The notes: generated by a model not told the origin, from the letters alone. 64,000 nt of DNA from Desulfovibrio intestinalis (GCF_014202345.1 NZ_JACHGO010000006.1:248001-312000), one strand, 5' to 3'; counted from the stretch's first letter, positions 1 through 8,172 are shown. Made by a program: numbers and translations.

Positions 1-734
1 AATTCATATTGTGAAAATTGGGCTCTAAAAATTCTTAGATAGTTGTTTTTTTCATCTTCATCGATGAGATCGTTACATTTTATCATTTTAAGTGTAGTAT
101 AGACATTGTGATAAAATGGACTATATAGATGTTTGTTTTCATTTTCTAATGTCACAAGTGCCATTTTTATAAGTGTTTTTGGATCTGGATACAGTTTATT
201 CCCATTTTCATCAAATAACATTCCATATTCTGCATCTATTTCTGCATGCATGTTGCTTTTTATTTTATATTTATCTAGGTATTTTATTTCAATACAACTT
301 GGTTCAATGTAAGTATTATAAAGGCAATGCATGACATGATAAAAGAATTCAAAAGTTTCATTGCCGCGAAATGCACGTTCACCGTCGTGATATGATAATG
401 ATTTAGCAATCTCTGTACGCATAGAGAATAACTGAAAAATTTGATTTTCAAAGATAGCTTTTTTTGTGTCTCGCTCCTGTCGATCAATTAGTGACATCTG
501 TAGGTATATTAAAAAGGCTGTTGCTATTGCAGAAAGTCCAGAAAAGAAGGCAGCAATAGGGGAAAACAAGTTTTCAAGCTGGTCTCGATTCGAAAAGAAT
601 TTAGCCCAAAAATTTGGAGCAGGGGCATCAAGTAGTATAATGCCCAAAGCCCAAATGATGATGGTCACGATTAAAACAAAAACTATCATCTTAATTGCTA
701 GCCAGTTACATATCGTTTGAGGTAAGTTTTTCAT
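1..734 (-). CDS. Putative phage abortive-infection protein (putAbiC-like), 3' end outside window
   Basis: An uninterrupted minus-strand frame runs from an ATG at 734 off the left edge (at least 244 codons). The N-terminus has two hydrophobic segments (about residues 15-35 and 58-82), followed by a charged segment with IFENQIFQLFSMRTEIAKSL and, further on, YLRIFRAQFSQYE. Two N-terminal membrane helices, an EnxxFQL-type segment and a late RxLRAQLS-type motif are typical of the putAbiC family, whose members are linked to phage exclusion. Codon use is AT-rich, unlike the rest of the window, which suggests acquisition. It is divergent from the ImmA/IrrE-type gene at 852. The family call is from recalled motifs only; the biochemical activity is not known to me. 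The start has only a weak upstream GAG. Confidence 0.6.
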   Translation of the reverse strand, partial: MKNLPQTICNWLAIKMIVFVLIVTIIIWALGIILLDAPAPNFWAKFFSNRDQLENLFSPIAAFFSGLSAIATAFLIYLQMSLIDRQERDTKKAIFENQIFQLFSMRTEIAKSLSYHDGERAFRGNETFEFFYHVMHCLYNTYIEPSCIEIKYLDKYKIKSNMHAEIDAEYGMLFDENGNKLYPDPKTLIKMALVTLENENKHLYSPFYHNVYTTLKMIKCNDLIDEDEKNNYLRIFRAQFSQYE

Positions 735-851
735 GGATACTCATTAAGTATAGTAAGGTAGACAAAATTGTTTCTTGTGGTTATTTTTTTATTGACATCG
801 CTCTTTAAGCGATTTATCGAAATTTTCATTTTTTAAAAGGAGGTTGTTGTC

Positions 852-1322
852 ATGTCAAGCTGGCAAAAAGTACTCGATACAGCAAAGGATTTGAGGAATC
901 GCTATCATCATGACGGGCAGCCTCTTGAAGAAACGTTTAGAAAAATTTGTTCAGAAAAAAATATTGAACTTCAATATGCGGAGCAGGGGGAACATACCTC
1001 TCAAAAAGATGGTAAGCTTACAATTACCCTTCCTTTGAACACATCGCGTGTACGCGATAATTTTACAATGGCTCATGAGCTAGGACATATATTTTTGGAA
1101 CACCCGCTTAATGAGGACGGGGTTATTCATAGGAGCGGCGTAAGTACAAAAGAAGAAGTTGAAGCAAATTTGTTTGCTGCGGAATTTCTTATGCCAAAAG
1201 AGCAATTTATTGAAGCCGCAAAAAAGTACAATTATGATGAAAAGCAATTGTCGAATGAATTTGAAGTTTCAAAAACAGCTTCATTGGTTAGAATGAGCGC
1301 TTTAAAGCTAACGAGCAAATAA
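852..1322 (+). CDS. ImmA/IrrE-family zinc metallopeptidase
   Basis: A 156-residue protein with the zinc-binding motif MAHELGHIFLEH (HELGH at residues 75-79) and a downstream EEVEANLFAAEFLMP segment that supplies the third metal ligand; this pairing is characteristic of ImmA/IrrE (formerly DUF955) peptidases. Family members cleave repressors or activate stress and mobile-element responses, often with a Xre/Cro-type repressor. No repressor gene is seen next to it; instead it is divergent from an AbiC-like gene. The AAAAGGAGG Shine-Dalgarno fits the ATG at 852. Base composition is AT-rich like its neighbour, so both probably arrived together. The substrate cannot be read from the sequence. Confidence 0.85.
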   Translation: MSSWQKVLDTAKDLRNRYHHDGQPLEETFRKICSEKNIELQYAEQGEHTSQKDGKLTITLPLNTSRVRDNFTMAHELGHIFLEHPLNEDGVIHRSGVSTKEEVEANLFAAEFLMPKEQFIEAAKKYNYDEKQLSNEFEVSKTASLVRMSALKLTSK

Positions 1323-1330
1323 AAAAGCTA

Positions 1331-1355
1331 ATGGAGTTTTTTATAAGAACTCCAT
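1331..1355. terminator. Hairpin after the ImmA/IrrE gene
   Basis: ATGGAGTT and AACTCCAT form an 8-bp stem directly downstream of the peptidase stop. The T-run is on the minus-strand side (A6 before the stem on +), so termination is more convincing for minus-strand transcription. Confidence 0.4.
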
Positions 1356-1597
1356 AAAACGTAATGCAAAAACTGACGCTGCAGTTGTGTACTGAACTGC
1401 GTGCTTAGGCTAAATCTTCTTGATCTCACCAGGTACCAGTCGCCCCTAGAGGCGGAACGCGTAAAGGATCAAGAGTTACTATAGTGTCATGTGGCTAGAA
1501 AGTAGGCTGCTTCACGCACAAACCAGTTGCGACAAGCACGCCATAAGTTGAGAGTGGATACAATTGCAAGCGTAACACTATTAATAAATTTCACGTC

Positions 1598-1637
1598 AAA
1601 AAACCCCCGACCATCTGTGTGATGATCGGGGTTTTTT
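1598..1637. terminator. Bidirectional intrinsic terminator beside the tRNA-Ala fragment
   Basis: A6-C4 and G4-T6 flank a stem with CCATC/GATGA, giving a hairpin with T-runs on both strands. It lies immediately 3' of the tRNA-like fragment on the minus strand, as expected for the terminator of a former tRNA gene. A close relative of this hairpin is at 2958-2991. Confidence 0.75.
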
Positions 1638-1645
1638 AAGATATC

Positions 1646-1697
1646 TGGTGGAGCTGGACAGAATTGAACTGACGGCCTCTTGAATGCCATTCAAGGG
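1646..1697 (-). pseudogene. tRNA-Ala(GGC) 3'-half fragment (probable integration scar)
   Basis: On the minus strand, an anticodon arm CTTGA-ATGGCAT-TCAAG (anticodon GGC) is followed by AGG, an imperfect T-arm with TTCAATT, and AGCTCCACCA. This matches the 3' half of a tRNA-Ala(GGC). No D-arm or 5' acceptor strand is visible upstream, and the T-stem has a mismatch, so it is a remnant rather than a functional tRNA. A 3' half at the border of an AT-rich segment is the usual sign of tRNA-targeted integration. Confidence 0.65.
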
Positions 1698-1772
1698 GCC
1701 GAAATTGTTTTACTCCGCTCGGCAAATCCTAGCGATATTCTTAATACCAAAAATCATGATTTCATCAAATTG

Positions 1773-1801
1773 TTGACATTAATTCGCAGGCGAACTATTT
1801 C
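1773..1801 (+). promoter_or_regulatory. Sigma70 promoter of the marR-type gene
   Basis: TTGACA (1773-1778), a 17-bp spacer and TATTTC (1796-1801) precede the regulator by about 40 bp. The spacer contains the first of two operator-like palindromes, consistent with autoregulation. Confidence 0.65.
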
Positions 1802-1828
1802 TTGTCTAGATGGTTCGTCGACGAACTA
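1781..1828 (+). promoter_or_regulatory. Tandem MarR-type operators
   Basis: Two 18-bp sites share the pattern [AG]TTCG-N4-CGAACTA: one at 1781-1798, the other at 1811-1828. The second contains the perfect 14-bp palindrome GTTCGTCGACGAAC (1813-1826). Their centres are 31 bp apart; one overlaps the promoter spacer and the other covers the start of transcription. This is a typical layout for repression by the product of the gene that follows. Confidence 0.7.
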
Positions 1829-1841
1829 AAAAAGAGGTTTC

Positions 1842-2300
1842 ATGAACTCTCCCAATAACAGCGACGCAATTATTGCCCTGGCGGCATCAATTCGTGAACA
1901 GGCCAACACGTATATTTTGAACGCTTTGTCCCGCCACGGCGTGGGCGATATACTTCCTGCCCACGGAGCTGTGCTGCACGCTCTTTTCGAGTCTGGCCCT
2001 TTGAAAATGAACGAGCTGGCAGAGCGTATTAAAAGAAAAAAGAATACGGTCACTGGCCTTATTGGCACGCTTGAAAGCCGAGGCTATTGCCGCCGTGAAC
2101 CTGACCCCCAGGATGCCCGTTCGCAGATAGTGCTGCTGACGGAAAAAGGGGAAGCCATGCGCAGGATTCAGGACGAGATTTCTGTTGATCTGCTGCAATT
2201 GGTGTGGGGTGATGTGGGTGAGGATGAAAAGGCCGCCTGCACACAAACGCTGCAAAAAGTTTTGCGTAATTTGCAGCAAAGTGAATCAACTATTATCTGA
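1842..2300 (+). CDS. MarR-family transcriptional regulator
   Basis: A 152-residue winged-helix protein. The DNA-binding core lies at about residues 45-100, with the recognition region MNELAERIKRKKNTVTGLIG and the wing RREPDPQDARSQIVLLTEKG, whose D-x-R-x3-I-x-LT pattern is diagnostic of MarR. MarR proteins are dimeric repressors released by small phenolic or oxidising ligands. The two palindromes at 1781-1828 are the likely operators. The start has AGAGG upstream. The 14-bp gap to the next gene suggests one transcript, so the FMN-binding protein downstream is probably a target. The inducer is unknown. Confidence 0.9.
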   Translation: MNSPNNSDAIIALAASIREQANTYILNALSRHGVGDILPAHGAVLHALFESGPLKMNELAERIKRKKNTVTGLIGTLESRGYCRREPDPQDARSQIVLLTEKGEAMRRIQDEISVDLLQLVWGDVGEDEKAACTQTLQKVLRNLQQSESTII

Positions 2301-2314
2301 AATATGAGGTTGCT

Positions 2315-2728
2315 ATGAGCAATACAGTAAACGAAATTTCTGGTTTCCTTGCCGAGTCTCCTATGTGCTTTCTTGCCACCGTCAGTGGCAGCCAGCCACA
2401 TGTGCGGGCGTTCCAGTACCAGTTTGAGCAGGATGGCAAGCTGTGGTTCTGCACGGGAAAAAGCAAGGATGTCTTCAAACAGCTTCAGGCCAATCCCGCC
2501 ATTGAGATTTGCTCTGTCAATAAAGACATGGCGTGGATCCGCATCACTGCAAATGTTTCTTTTGAAGACAACCGCGCGATAAAGGAACGTATTCTGGCAG
2601 AGCAGCCCCTGATCAAGGGCATTTATGAATCGGCGGATAATCCGGAATTCACGACATTCAGTATCGCGCACGGCGCGTATACCATTACGGATTTTTCCGG
2701 TAACCCGCCGCGCGAAGGCTCTTTCTAG
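2315..2728 (+). CDS. Pyridoxamine 5'-phosphate oxidase-like FMN-binding split-barrel protein
   Basis: A 137-residue single-domain protein. The N-terminal MCFLATVSGSQPHVRAFQY and the following LWFCTGKSKDVFKQL are the hallmark strands of the PNPOx-like split barrel that binds FMN or F420. Small stand-alone members reduce nitro- or quinone-like compounds or are of unknown function, so a detoxifying oxidoreductase is plausible but not shown. It is probably co-transcribed with the marR-type gene 14 bp upstream. The cassette lies between the two tRNA-end scars (1646 and 3000). Confidence 0.75.
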   Translation: MSNTVNEISGFLAESPMCFLATVSGSQPHVRAFQYQFEQDGKLWFCTGKSKDVFKQLQANPAIEICSVNKDMAWIRITANVSFEDNRAIKERILAEQPLIKGIYESADNPEFTTFSIAHGAYTITDFSGNPPREGSF

Positions 2729-2957
2729 CCACAAAACCATAGCCCGGATAAACGCCACCTGCCGTTTTAGGTCTGTGTAATGGCAGCTGCGCTTTTGCCG
2801 TCAGCACCATATGCTAGGGGCAAGAAAGTGCGCATCCCTTTGATCAGATTAGCGTTTTCAATCAAAGGATTTCTCGGTTGCGCGTTTCTGATCCGGTAAT
2901 TTCCACGGAACGCCTTGGAGCCCATAAGTAATATTGACGAGACTGAATCCCACAAAG

Positions 2958-2991
2958 GCCCCCGACCATCTTTGGATAGTCGGGGGCTTTT
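2958..2991. terminator. Hairpin terminator beside second tRNA-like fragment
   Basis: GCCCCCGAC and GTCGGGGGC form a strong stem (2958-2987) followed by TTTT on the plus strand. It shares CCGACCATCT...TCGGGG with the hairpin at 1598-1637, so the hairpin plus tRNA end appears to be duplicated as a unit. Confidence 0.7.
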
Positions 2992-2999
2992 AAGCTTTC

Positions 3000-3031
3000 T
3001 GGTGGGATTAGACAGAGATTGAACAGGTGCT
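3000..3031 (-). pseudogene. Degenerate tRNA 3' end (second scar)
   Basis: On the minus strand CACCTGTTCAATCTCTG runs into TAATCCCACCA, resembling a T-loop (TTCAATC) and a CCA-tailed acceptor. Its spacing to the neighbouring hairpin equals that at 1646. Nothing resembling a full tRNA is present. Confidence 0.45.
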
Positions 3032-3270
3032 GGAGGGGAATGGGATCGCTAGATACCCTTAACTGGCCGTTGAAAAGCCGCGCAGGCAATCTCGGTCTTC
3101 TCGCGCGTTTTTCCGCTGTACCGCCACATTGCGCCGCATACCGTGCCGTCAGTCGTGCCGTCAGCCGTGCCACCATCAGGGCCGCCCACTGGCCGCCCGG
3201 CTTGTGCTTAGCGAAAAGCAGGCGTATAAAATACACTAGTGCTCCTCTTGCGCATGATAAGGATCAGATT

Positions 3271-4449
3271 ATGACTTCAATTAAAACCCCGGAAGGCAGA
3301 CGCCTCTGGGTGCCTGTTTTTTCTCTGGCGCTGGCCGCCTTTATATTCGTTACCACAGAGGTTCTGCCAATCGGGCTGCTGCCGGAAATCGCCAAGGATC
3401 TTGGCGAAACAGAGGCATTCACCGGACTTCTGGTGGCTTTTTACGCCTGGGCTGTGGCTTTGCTCTCCTTGCCGCTTACAGCGCTTACGGCGCGATTTGA
3501 GCGCCGCAAGCTGCTTATGGGCCTGTTTGCCGTATTCATAGCCGGGCATGTGCTTTCCGCCCTGGCTCCCAACTTCGCGACCCTTATGCTCGCGCGTATT
3601 TGCATAGCCAACGCGCACGCTGTTTTCTGGGCCATTGCAACCCCCATTGTGGTTCGCATTACGCCGCCGGCAATGAAGGCCAGAGGCATTGCCATCGTCA
3701 TCGTGGGCAGTTCGCTCGCCACGGTGCTGGGGGTTCCGTTCAGTACTGTTGTTGGCCAGCACTTTGGCTGGCGTGCGGCATTTTTGCTTATTGGCGCTGT
3801 GGCCGCCTGCATCGCCCTTGTACTCTGGCGTTTGCTTCCCCAGCTTGTAGCCAAGGATACCGGGTCGTTTAAAAGCGTTCCCGGTTTGTTTCGCAACAAG
3901 GAACTCGCACTTCTCTATCTGCAAACCATGCTGGCGGTGACGGGCTATTTTCTTGCCTACACCTACCTTGCGCCCCTGCTGATCCAGATTGGCGGTTTCT
4001 CAGACAAGGCCGTACCGCTGTTCTTGCTGCTGATGGGGCTTTCCGGCATTTGCGGCAGCCTGTTCGCCACAAAGCTGGCGGCTATGAAAACAAAACTGGT
4101 GTTCATTCTGCCGTCGTTTGTGATTTTCCTTTGCCTTGTGGCGCTCGATGTTTCCCTCGTGCATCTGGTGACCATCGTGCCCATTTGCATCCTATGGGGT
4201 GGCAGCATGGCCGTGCTTGGGCTTCTGTTTCAAAGCAAGGTTCTTGAAATCGCGTCGCATTCCGCAGATATTGCCACGTCCATCTATTCGGGTATTTTCA
4301 ATGTGGGCATCGGCAGCGGGGCCTTCATCGGCAGCCTTGTGTTCAACAAACTTGGGCTGCACATGACAGGCTATGCGGCGGCGGCCTTTTTTCTGGCCAC
4401 AGTTTTTGTCAGTATCTATTCCGCGCGCAGTACCAGGGCAGCGTCGTAG
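3271..4449 (+). CDS. MFS efflux transporter (sugar/drug exporter type)
   Basis: A 392-residue protein with about twelve hydrophobic segments. The first is followed by FVTTEVLPIGLLPEIAKDLG, and the loop between helices 2 and 3 is TARFERRKLLMG; this arrangement is typical of the AraJ/SotB/YdhP group of MFS exporters (inner-membrane H+ antiport). The ATG at 3271 was chosen because AAGGA lies 8-12 bases upstream and the protein then begins just before the first helix; the frame is open further upstream but without translation signals. The exported compound cannot be inferred. It is followed 58 bp later by a DUF488 gene. Confidence 0.85.
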   Translation: MTSIKTPEGRRLWVPVFSLALAAFIFVTTEVLPIGLLPEIAKDLGETEAFTGLLVAFYAWAVALLSLPLTALTARFERRKLLMGLFAVFIAGHVLSALAPNFATLMLARICIANAHAVFWAIATPIVVRITPPAMKARGIAIVIVGSSLATVLGVPFSTVVGQHFGWRAAFLLIGAVAACIALVLWRLLPQLVAKDTGSFKSVPGLFRNKELALLYLQTMLAVTGYFLAYTYLAPLLIQIGGFSDKAVPLFLLLMGLSGICGSLFATKLAAMKTKLVFILPSFVIFLCLVALDVSLVHLVTIVPICILWGGSMAVLGLLFQSKVLEIASHSADIATSIYSGIFNVGIGSGAFIGSLVFNKLGLHMTGYAAAAFFLATVFVSIYSARSTRAAS

Positions 4450-4507
4450 CGCCGTCTACGCGAAGCAAGGTGCGAGGCAGGGGGCGGGCAGCCCTTGGGA
4501 GGCCGCA

Positions 4508-4900
4508 GTGAAAATCACCCTCCATCGAGTATACGATCACACCAGCACCGATTCTGGCGGCATTCGCATTCTGGTTGACCGCATCTGGCCGAGGGGTGTT
4601 TCCAAGGCGGCTGCCAGCTGGGATGTGTGGCTTAAGGAAGTTGCCCCGTCCAACGAGCTGCGCCAATGGTTTGCCCACGACAGAGACAAGTGGGATGCGT
4701 TTCAGCAGCGCTATTTTGCAGAGCTTGCTGCGCCGGGTCCTGCCTGTGACGCAGTGGCTGCGCTGAAAAAGCTTATTGCGGATAACAACGCTGCGGTGTT
4801 TCTGTATGCCGCCAAAGATGAGCTCTGCAACAATGCGGTGGCCCTGAAAGAATATATGGAAGCGCTGCCCGGCAAGGGCGAAGGTTCTGCCAAGGGGTGA
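4508..4900 (+). CDS. DUF488 family protein
   Basis: A 130-residue protein with RILVDRIWPRGVSK near the N-terminus and WLKEVAPSNELRQWFAHDRDKW in the middle, both strongly conserved in DUF488 (YeaO-like) proteins. Function is not established; members are often found near redox or stress genes. The GTG start at 4508 has GGGAGG seven bases upstream. A strong terminator follows at 4961, so the transcript with the MFS gene probably ends there. Confidence 0.8.
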   Translation: MKITLHRVYDHTSTDSGGIRILVDRIWPRGVSKAAASWDVWLKEVAPSNELRQWFAHDRDKWDAFQQRYFAELAAPGPACDAVAALKKLIADNNAAVFLYAAKDELCNNAVALKEYMEALPGKGEGSAKG

Positions 4901-4960
4901 GCTGTTTCGTAGGGCTTCGTCCGAGCCCTCGGGCAGCCTGATTGAGTATCATACGTTATG

Positions 4961-4993
4961 GGCGTAGCTGGCGAGTACAGCTACGCCTTTTTT
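4961..4993 (+). terminator. Intrinsic terminator after the DUF488 gene
   Basis: GGCGTAGCTG (4961-4970) pairs with CAGCTACGCC (4978-4987) across a 7-base loop, followed by six Ts. Confidence 0.9.
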
Positions 4994-5052
4994 GCGCTTC
5001 TTTGCGGCCTGTGTGCGTACAGAAGGTTTCGGCCGGCATAATGCCAAAAAGA

Positions 5053-5080
5053 AGGGGGATACCCTTACGGATATCCCCCT
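5053..5080 (-). terminator. Terminator of the ABC transporter operon
   Basis: On the minus strand AGGGGGATAtcc pairs with gggTATCCCCCT and is followed by TTCTTTTTGG, about 70 bp beyond the substrate-binding protein's stop. Confidence 0.7.
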
Positions 5081-5145
5081 GTTGGCGCAAAAGCGGCAGT
5101 GCTGTCGCTCAACTCACAGGCGTCGAAAAACGATGCCGCTTGGCC

Positions 5146-6228
5146 CTATTTCGCAGGAGCAGCGGCGGGCTGCACGAGCTTCAGGAACTTGTCGGTATTG
5201 ATTTTGGCGTCCTTGAACTTCTGAATTTCGGCAGGCGAGAAACGCTTGATGCTTTCAAAGAAGCCAGCCACGTCGTTCTGCCACTTGTCTGCCTGAGATT
5301 CACCCTTGGAGTCGTCAAGCAGGGCCACGGTTTCAGCGTAGGTCCAGCGAGGGTGAATTTCGATGTCCTTCTTGGCTTCTTCGTCGGTCATGCGAATGCC
5401 GGCAAATTCATTCATGTACTGGCGGTATTCTTTGATGATGCGGGGGCTTGCGCCTTCTTCACGCAGCATGTCTGAAGCACGCATGTACACGCGCAGGAAC
5501 TTGGCCACCAGTTCGGGGTTTTCGTCGCACCACTTTTTGTCGCCCACGATGGAGGAAACCGTGATGGCATCCATATCGGTAGCGGAACCAGCGCGCACCC
5601 AGTCGCGGGAGTCGGCTATGAAGGTAAAGGGAGCCCACAGACACACGGCGTCGCCAATACCCTTTTCAAAGGCGGGCACGGCAGAGGGCTGTTCCATATT
5701 CACCAGGGTGACGTCGCTTTCGTTCAGGCCGAGGATCTTCAGCCATTTGCCGATCATGTAATGCACGGTGGTCTGCGAGGTGTACAGGATCTTCATGCCC
5801 TTAACGGTCTCGGGGCTGCCATACACATTGGGATAATCGGGATTGTAGCCCTTGACCTTGGCAGCGGGGCTGTCGGGGCGCAGGTAAAGCACATGCACTT
5901 CACCTTCGCTGATGATGGGGGCCACGGCGTAAATTTTGTAGCGGATGCCGCCGATCAGCTGGCCGCCAACGCCGGTGGAACCGAGCACCCATTCCCGGGC
6001 GGGAAGGGCTTCCATCTGCGCAGGGCCGCTGTTGAACAGCAGCATGTTAATGTCCAGGCCTTCTTCCTTGTCCCAACCCATCTTTTTGGCGTACCAAATG
6101 TTGAAACCCGGGGATTCGTCCATCCAGCAGGTAGAAATTTTCACGGGCTTGTCAGCGGCCTGAGCAGCCCCAGCGCCAAGCAACATCGCAAAGCAGCAGA
6201 ACACGGCAGCCAAAAGGCACTTCTTCAT
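5146..6228 (-). CDS. ABC transporter periplasmic substrate-binding protein (NMT1/TauA type)
   Basis: A 360-residue protein with a signal peptide (MKKCLLAAVFCCFAMLL, cleavage probably after AAQA at about residue 24). The mature start PVKISTCWMDESPGFNIWYA and the central EQPSAVPAFEKGIGDAVCLWAPF match the NMT1/SsuA/TauA family that binds sulfonates, nitrate, pyrimidine precursors or other small anions and amines. The ligand cannot be assigned. It is the last gene of a five-gene operon (9771 to 5146) with two ATPases and two permeases. A repeat-B element (6288-6439) separates it from the ATPase gene upstream, which may affect its expression. The operon has a sigma54 promoter at 9915-9930. Confidence 0.85.
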   Translation of the reverse strand: MKKCLLAAVFCCFAMLLGAGAAQAADKPVKISTCWMDESPGFNIWYAKKMGWDKEEGLDINMLLFNSGPAQMEALPAREWVLGSTGVGGQLIGGIRYKIYAVAPIISEGEVHVLYLRPDSPAAKVKGYNPDYPNVYGSPETVKGMKILYTSQTTVHYMIGKWLKILGLNESDVTLVNMEQPSAVPAFEKGIGDAVCLWAPFTFIADSRDWVRAGSATDMDAITVSSIVGDKKWCDENPELVAKFLRVYMRASDMLREEGASPRIIKEYRQYMNEFAGIRMTDEEAKKDIEIHPRWTYAETVALLDDSKGESQADKWQNDVAGFFESIKRFSPAEIQKFKDAKINTDKFLKLVQPAAAPAK

Positions 6229-6287
6229 CGCAAACTCCTTGTTGTTCCAGGTTGTGTATGGGTACAGAACAGCATTCCGTTTTTCTA

Positions 6288-6439
6288 AAGAAACGTTGAT
6301 TTATTCCGTTTGGGTGCTTTGTTTCGCTTTTTTGAAACAGTCGAGGACGGAAGAGCCACTCCTGTTTTAAAAAAAGATCGCTCCTTGCCAAACGAAATAA
6401 CTGCGCGTTTCCAGGAGGCTCTTCAATCAGTGCTTCCTT
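6288..6439 (+). repeat. Repeat family B, copy 1
   Basis: About 150 bp beginning AAACGTTGATTTATTCCG and ending CAGTGCTTCCTT. Other copies are at 21335, 52420 and 56031. The arms are imperfectly complementary (CGTTTGG and CCAAACG), so the element can fold back on itself. It lies between two genes of the ABC operon, in the orientation opposite to transcription. Confidence 0.9.
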
Positions 6440-6483
6440 AAAAAAGGGGCCGAACCTCGTGCGGGGTCCGGCCCATAAATGGA

Positions 6484-7251
6484 TCAAAGGGTGAGTTTTT
6501 GCTCTTCGGTAATGCGCGCGCGCAGTTCCAGAAATGCCGGGTCCATCGTGTCGCGGGGGCGCGGCAGGGGCACGTCGTAAGAAGACCTGACGTGACCGGG
6601 CAGCTTGTCTTCCATCGTCACGATGCGGTCAGCAAGGAAAAGCGCTTCGTCAATGTTATTGGTAACAAAGATCATTGTACGCTTGTCCATCTGCCAGATG
6701 CGCTCGGTTTCCTGCTCCATAAAGAAGCGTGTTTGCGCGTCAAGCTGACCAAAGGGTTCGTCCAGCAGCATGACCTGGGGGTTGAGCGAATAGGCGCGGG
6801 CAATGCCCACACGTTGCTTCATGCCACCCGAAAGCTGGTGGGGATAATAGTCTTCAAAGCCGTGCAGGCCCACCATGCCAAGATAGTGGTCAGAAACCTT
6901 GCGCACTTCGTCTTTTTCCATGCCACGAACTTCAAGGCCGATTTCCACGTTCTGACGCACGGTCTTCCAGGGAAAGAGCATGTAGCTCTGGAACACCAGG
7001 CCGATGTCGGGGGTGGGGCCGTCCAGCTTTTTGCCATTCATGGTTATGGTGCCGGAAGTGGGCGTTTCAAGCCCGGCAATGGTCCTCAGAAGCGTTGTCT
7101 TGCCACACTGGCCGGGGCCGAGGATGACCAGAAACTCCTGCTCGTGCACTTCAAGAGAAATATCCTTGAGCACGGGAACAAGCTGGGTGCGCTTCTGAAC
7201 AAAAGTCTTGCACAACTTGTCGCAAACGATTTTTGGCGGCGTGTTTTTCAT
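6484..7251 (-). CDS. ABC transporter ATPase, NitT/TauT type (canonical signature)
   Basis: A 255-residue ATPase with Walker A GPGQCGKTTLL (about residue 45), signature LSGGMKQRVGIARA and Walker B QVMLLDEPFGQLDA. It energises import by the two permeases encoded upstream. The ATG at 7251 is chosen because GGAG lies 8 bases upstream; an earlier in-frame ATG at 7290 would overlap the preceding permease gene. Its partner ATPase (9007-9771) has a degenerate signature, so this subunit may carry most of the hydrolysis. Confidence 0.9.
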   Translation of the reverse strand: MKNTPPKIVCDKLCKTFVQKRTQLVPVLKDISLEVHEQEFLVILGPGQCGKTTLLRTIAGLETPTSGTITMNGKKLDGPTPDIGLVFQSYMLFPWKTVRQNVEIGLEVRGMEKDEVRKVSDHYLGMVGLHGFEDYYPHQLSGGMKQRVGIARAYSLNPQVMLLDEPFGQLDAQTRFFMEQETERIWQMDKRTMIFVTNNIDEALFLADRIVTMEDKLPGHVRSSYDVPLPRPRDTMDPAFLELRARITEEQKLTL

Positions 7252-7270
7252 GTCTTTAACTCCGTGAATT

Positions 7271-8170
7271 CTAAAGATTCTCGATTTCACGCTGCCACGG
7301 GCAAAGCTTGTTCGTAATAAACGTCATGCCCTGGGTGAAGATCAGCGACACCACAGTGATAATCAGCATGCCGCCGATAATCATACCGGGATCGGACAGT
7401 TTCATGCCCTGAATAATGATATAACCCAGCCCGGAACGGGAGTTCACCAGTTCTGCCGCGACCACGCAGGTCCAGGCGCTGGACATGGCGATCTGCAGAC
7501 CGGCCGTGATGGCGGGCAGCGCGCCGGGAATGCACACAAGGCGTATTTCGTCCCAGCGTTTGCCGCCGATGATGCGCACCACGTCGAAAAGTTCGGGCTC
7601 AATAAGCTGCATGCAGCTGTAGGAGTTCAGCACCACAGGCACAAACGAGCCGATGACGATGATGAAGATCTTGGGCGATTCACCGATGCCGAACCACAAA
7701 ATGGCTACGGATATCCAGGCCAGGGGCGGCATGGGCTTGAACATGTCAAAAAGCGGTTTGACCACGGCCTTGAATGTCTGGTTGAAGGCCATGAACAGGC
7801 CCAGCGGGACACCCAGAAGCACGGCAAGAAAGAAGCCGATGATAACACGTTGGGTACTGATGAGCACATGTTCCATCAGGGTCAGGCCCGAGAGCTTTTG
7901 CGAACTGAGGTCGCGCAGGCTTTCCAGCACCTGAAAAGGCGTTGCCAGGGCGCTGGTGTGGCCGAATACGTTGGACGTGGCTGCCCACTGCCAAATGCCG
8001 AAAAAGGCGACAATGGATATGACGTGCAGAAAGTATTCGCTCTTGAGCATGCGGACCAACGAAAACTCGCGCTTGGTCGTGGTCTGTATGGTTTCGTTGC
8101 AGACGCTCTGAGTGTCGGTTGAAGAATCGTTTGTGGCCTTCACAGTGGTAGGCGCAGATGAATCTTGCAT
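7271..8170 (-). CDS. ABC transporter permease (NitT/TauT type) with N-terminal extension
   Basis: A 299-residue inner-membrane protein with about six helices. The EAA loop (DEIRLVCIPGALPAITAGLQ) contacts the ATPase. The first ~45 residues are hydrophilic (MQDSSAPTTVKATNDSSTDT...) and longer than usual for the family. It starts 2 bp after the other permease's stop and ends 19 bp before the ATPase start, so all are translated from one message. It probably forms a heterodimer with the 8173-8988 product. Confidence 0.88.
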   Translation of the reverse strand: MQDSSAPTTVKATNDSSTDTQSVCNETIQTTTKREFSLVRMLKSEYFLHVISIVAFFGIWQWAATSNVFGHTSALATPFQVLESLRDLSSQKLSGLTLMEHVLISTQRVIIGFFLAVLLGVPLGLFMAFNQTFKAVVKPLFDMFKPMPPLAWISVAILWFGIGESPKIFIIVIGSFVPVVLNSYSCMQLIEPELFDVVRIIGGKRWDEIRLVCIPGALPAITAGLQIAMSSAWTCVVAAELVNSRSGLGYIIIQGMKLSDPGMIIGGMLIITVVSLIFTQGMTFITNKLCPWQREIENL

Positions 8171-8172
8171 GC

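Larger units (their letters stand above)
2729..3270 (+). other. Intergenic region with second tRNA-end scar
   Basis: No credible gene. It holds a hairpin terminator (2958-2991), a degenerate tRNA 3' end (3000-3031) and about 230 bp of leader before the MFS gene. A long frame upstream of the MFS start is open here but has no Shine-Dalgarno and no membrane-protein character. Confidence 0.6.

Noticed and set aside
466..720. Plus-strand frame of 84 codons opposite the AbiC-like gene
   Set aside because: The minus strand is open across the whole stretch and encodes two membrane helices and family motifs; the plus frame has no ribosome-binding site or domain.
3019..3270. N-terminal extension of the MFS protein
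   Set aside because: The frame is open but Arg/Ala-rich with no ribosome-binding site; the ATG at 3271 has one and begins just before the first helix.
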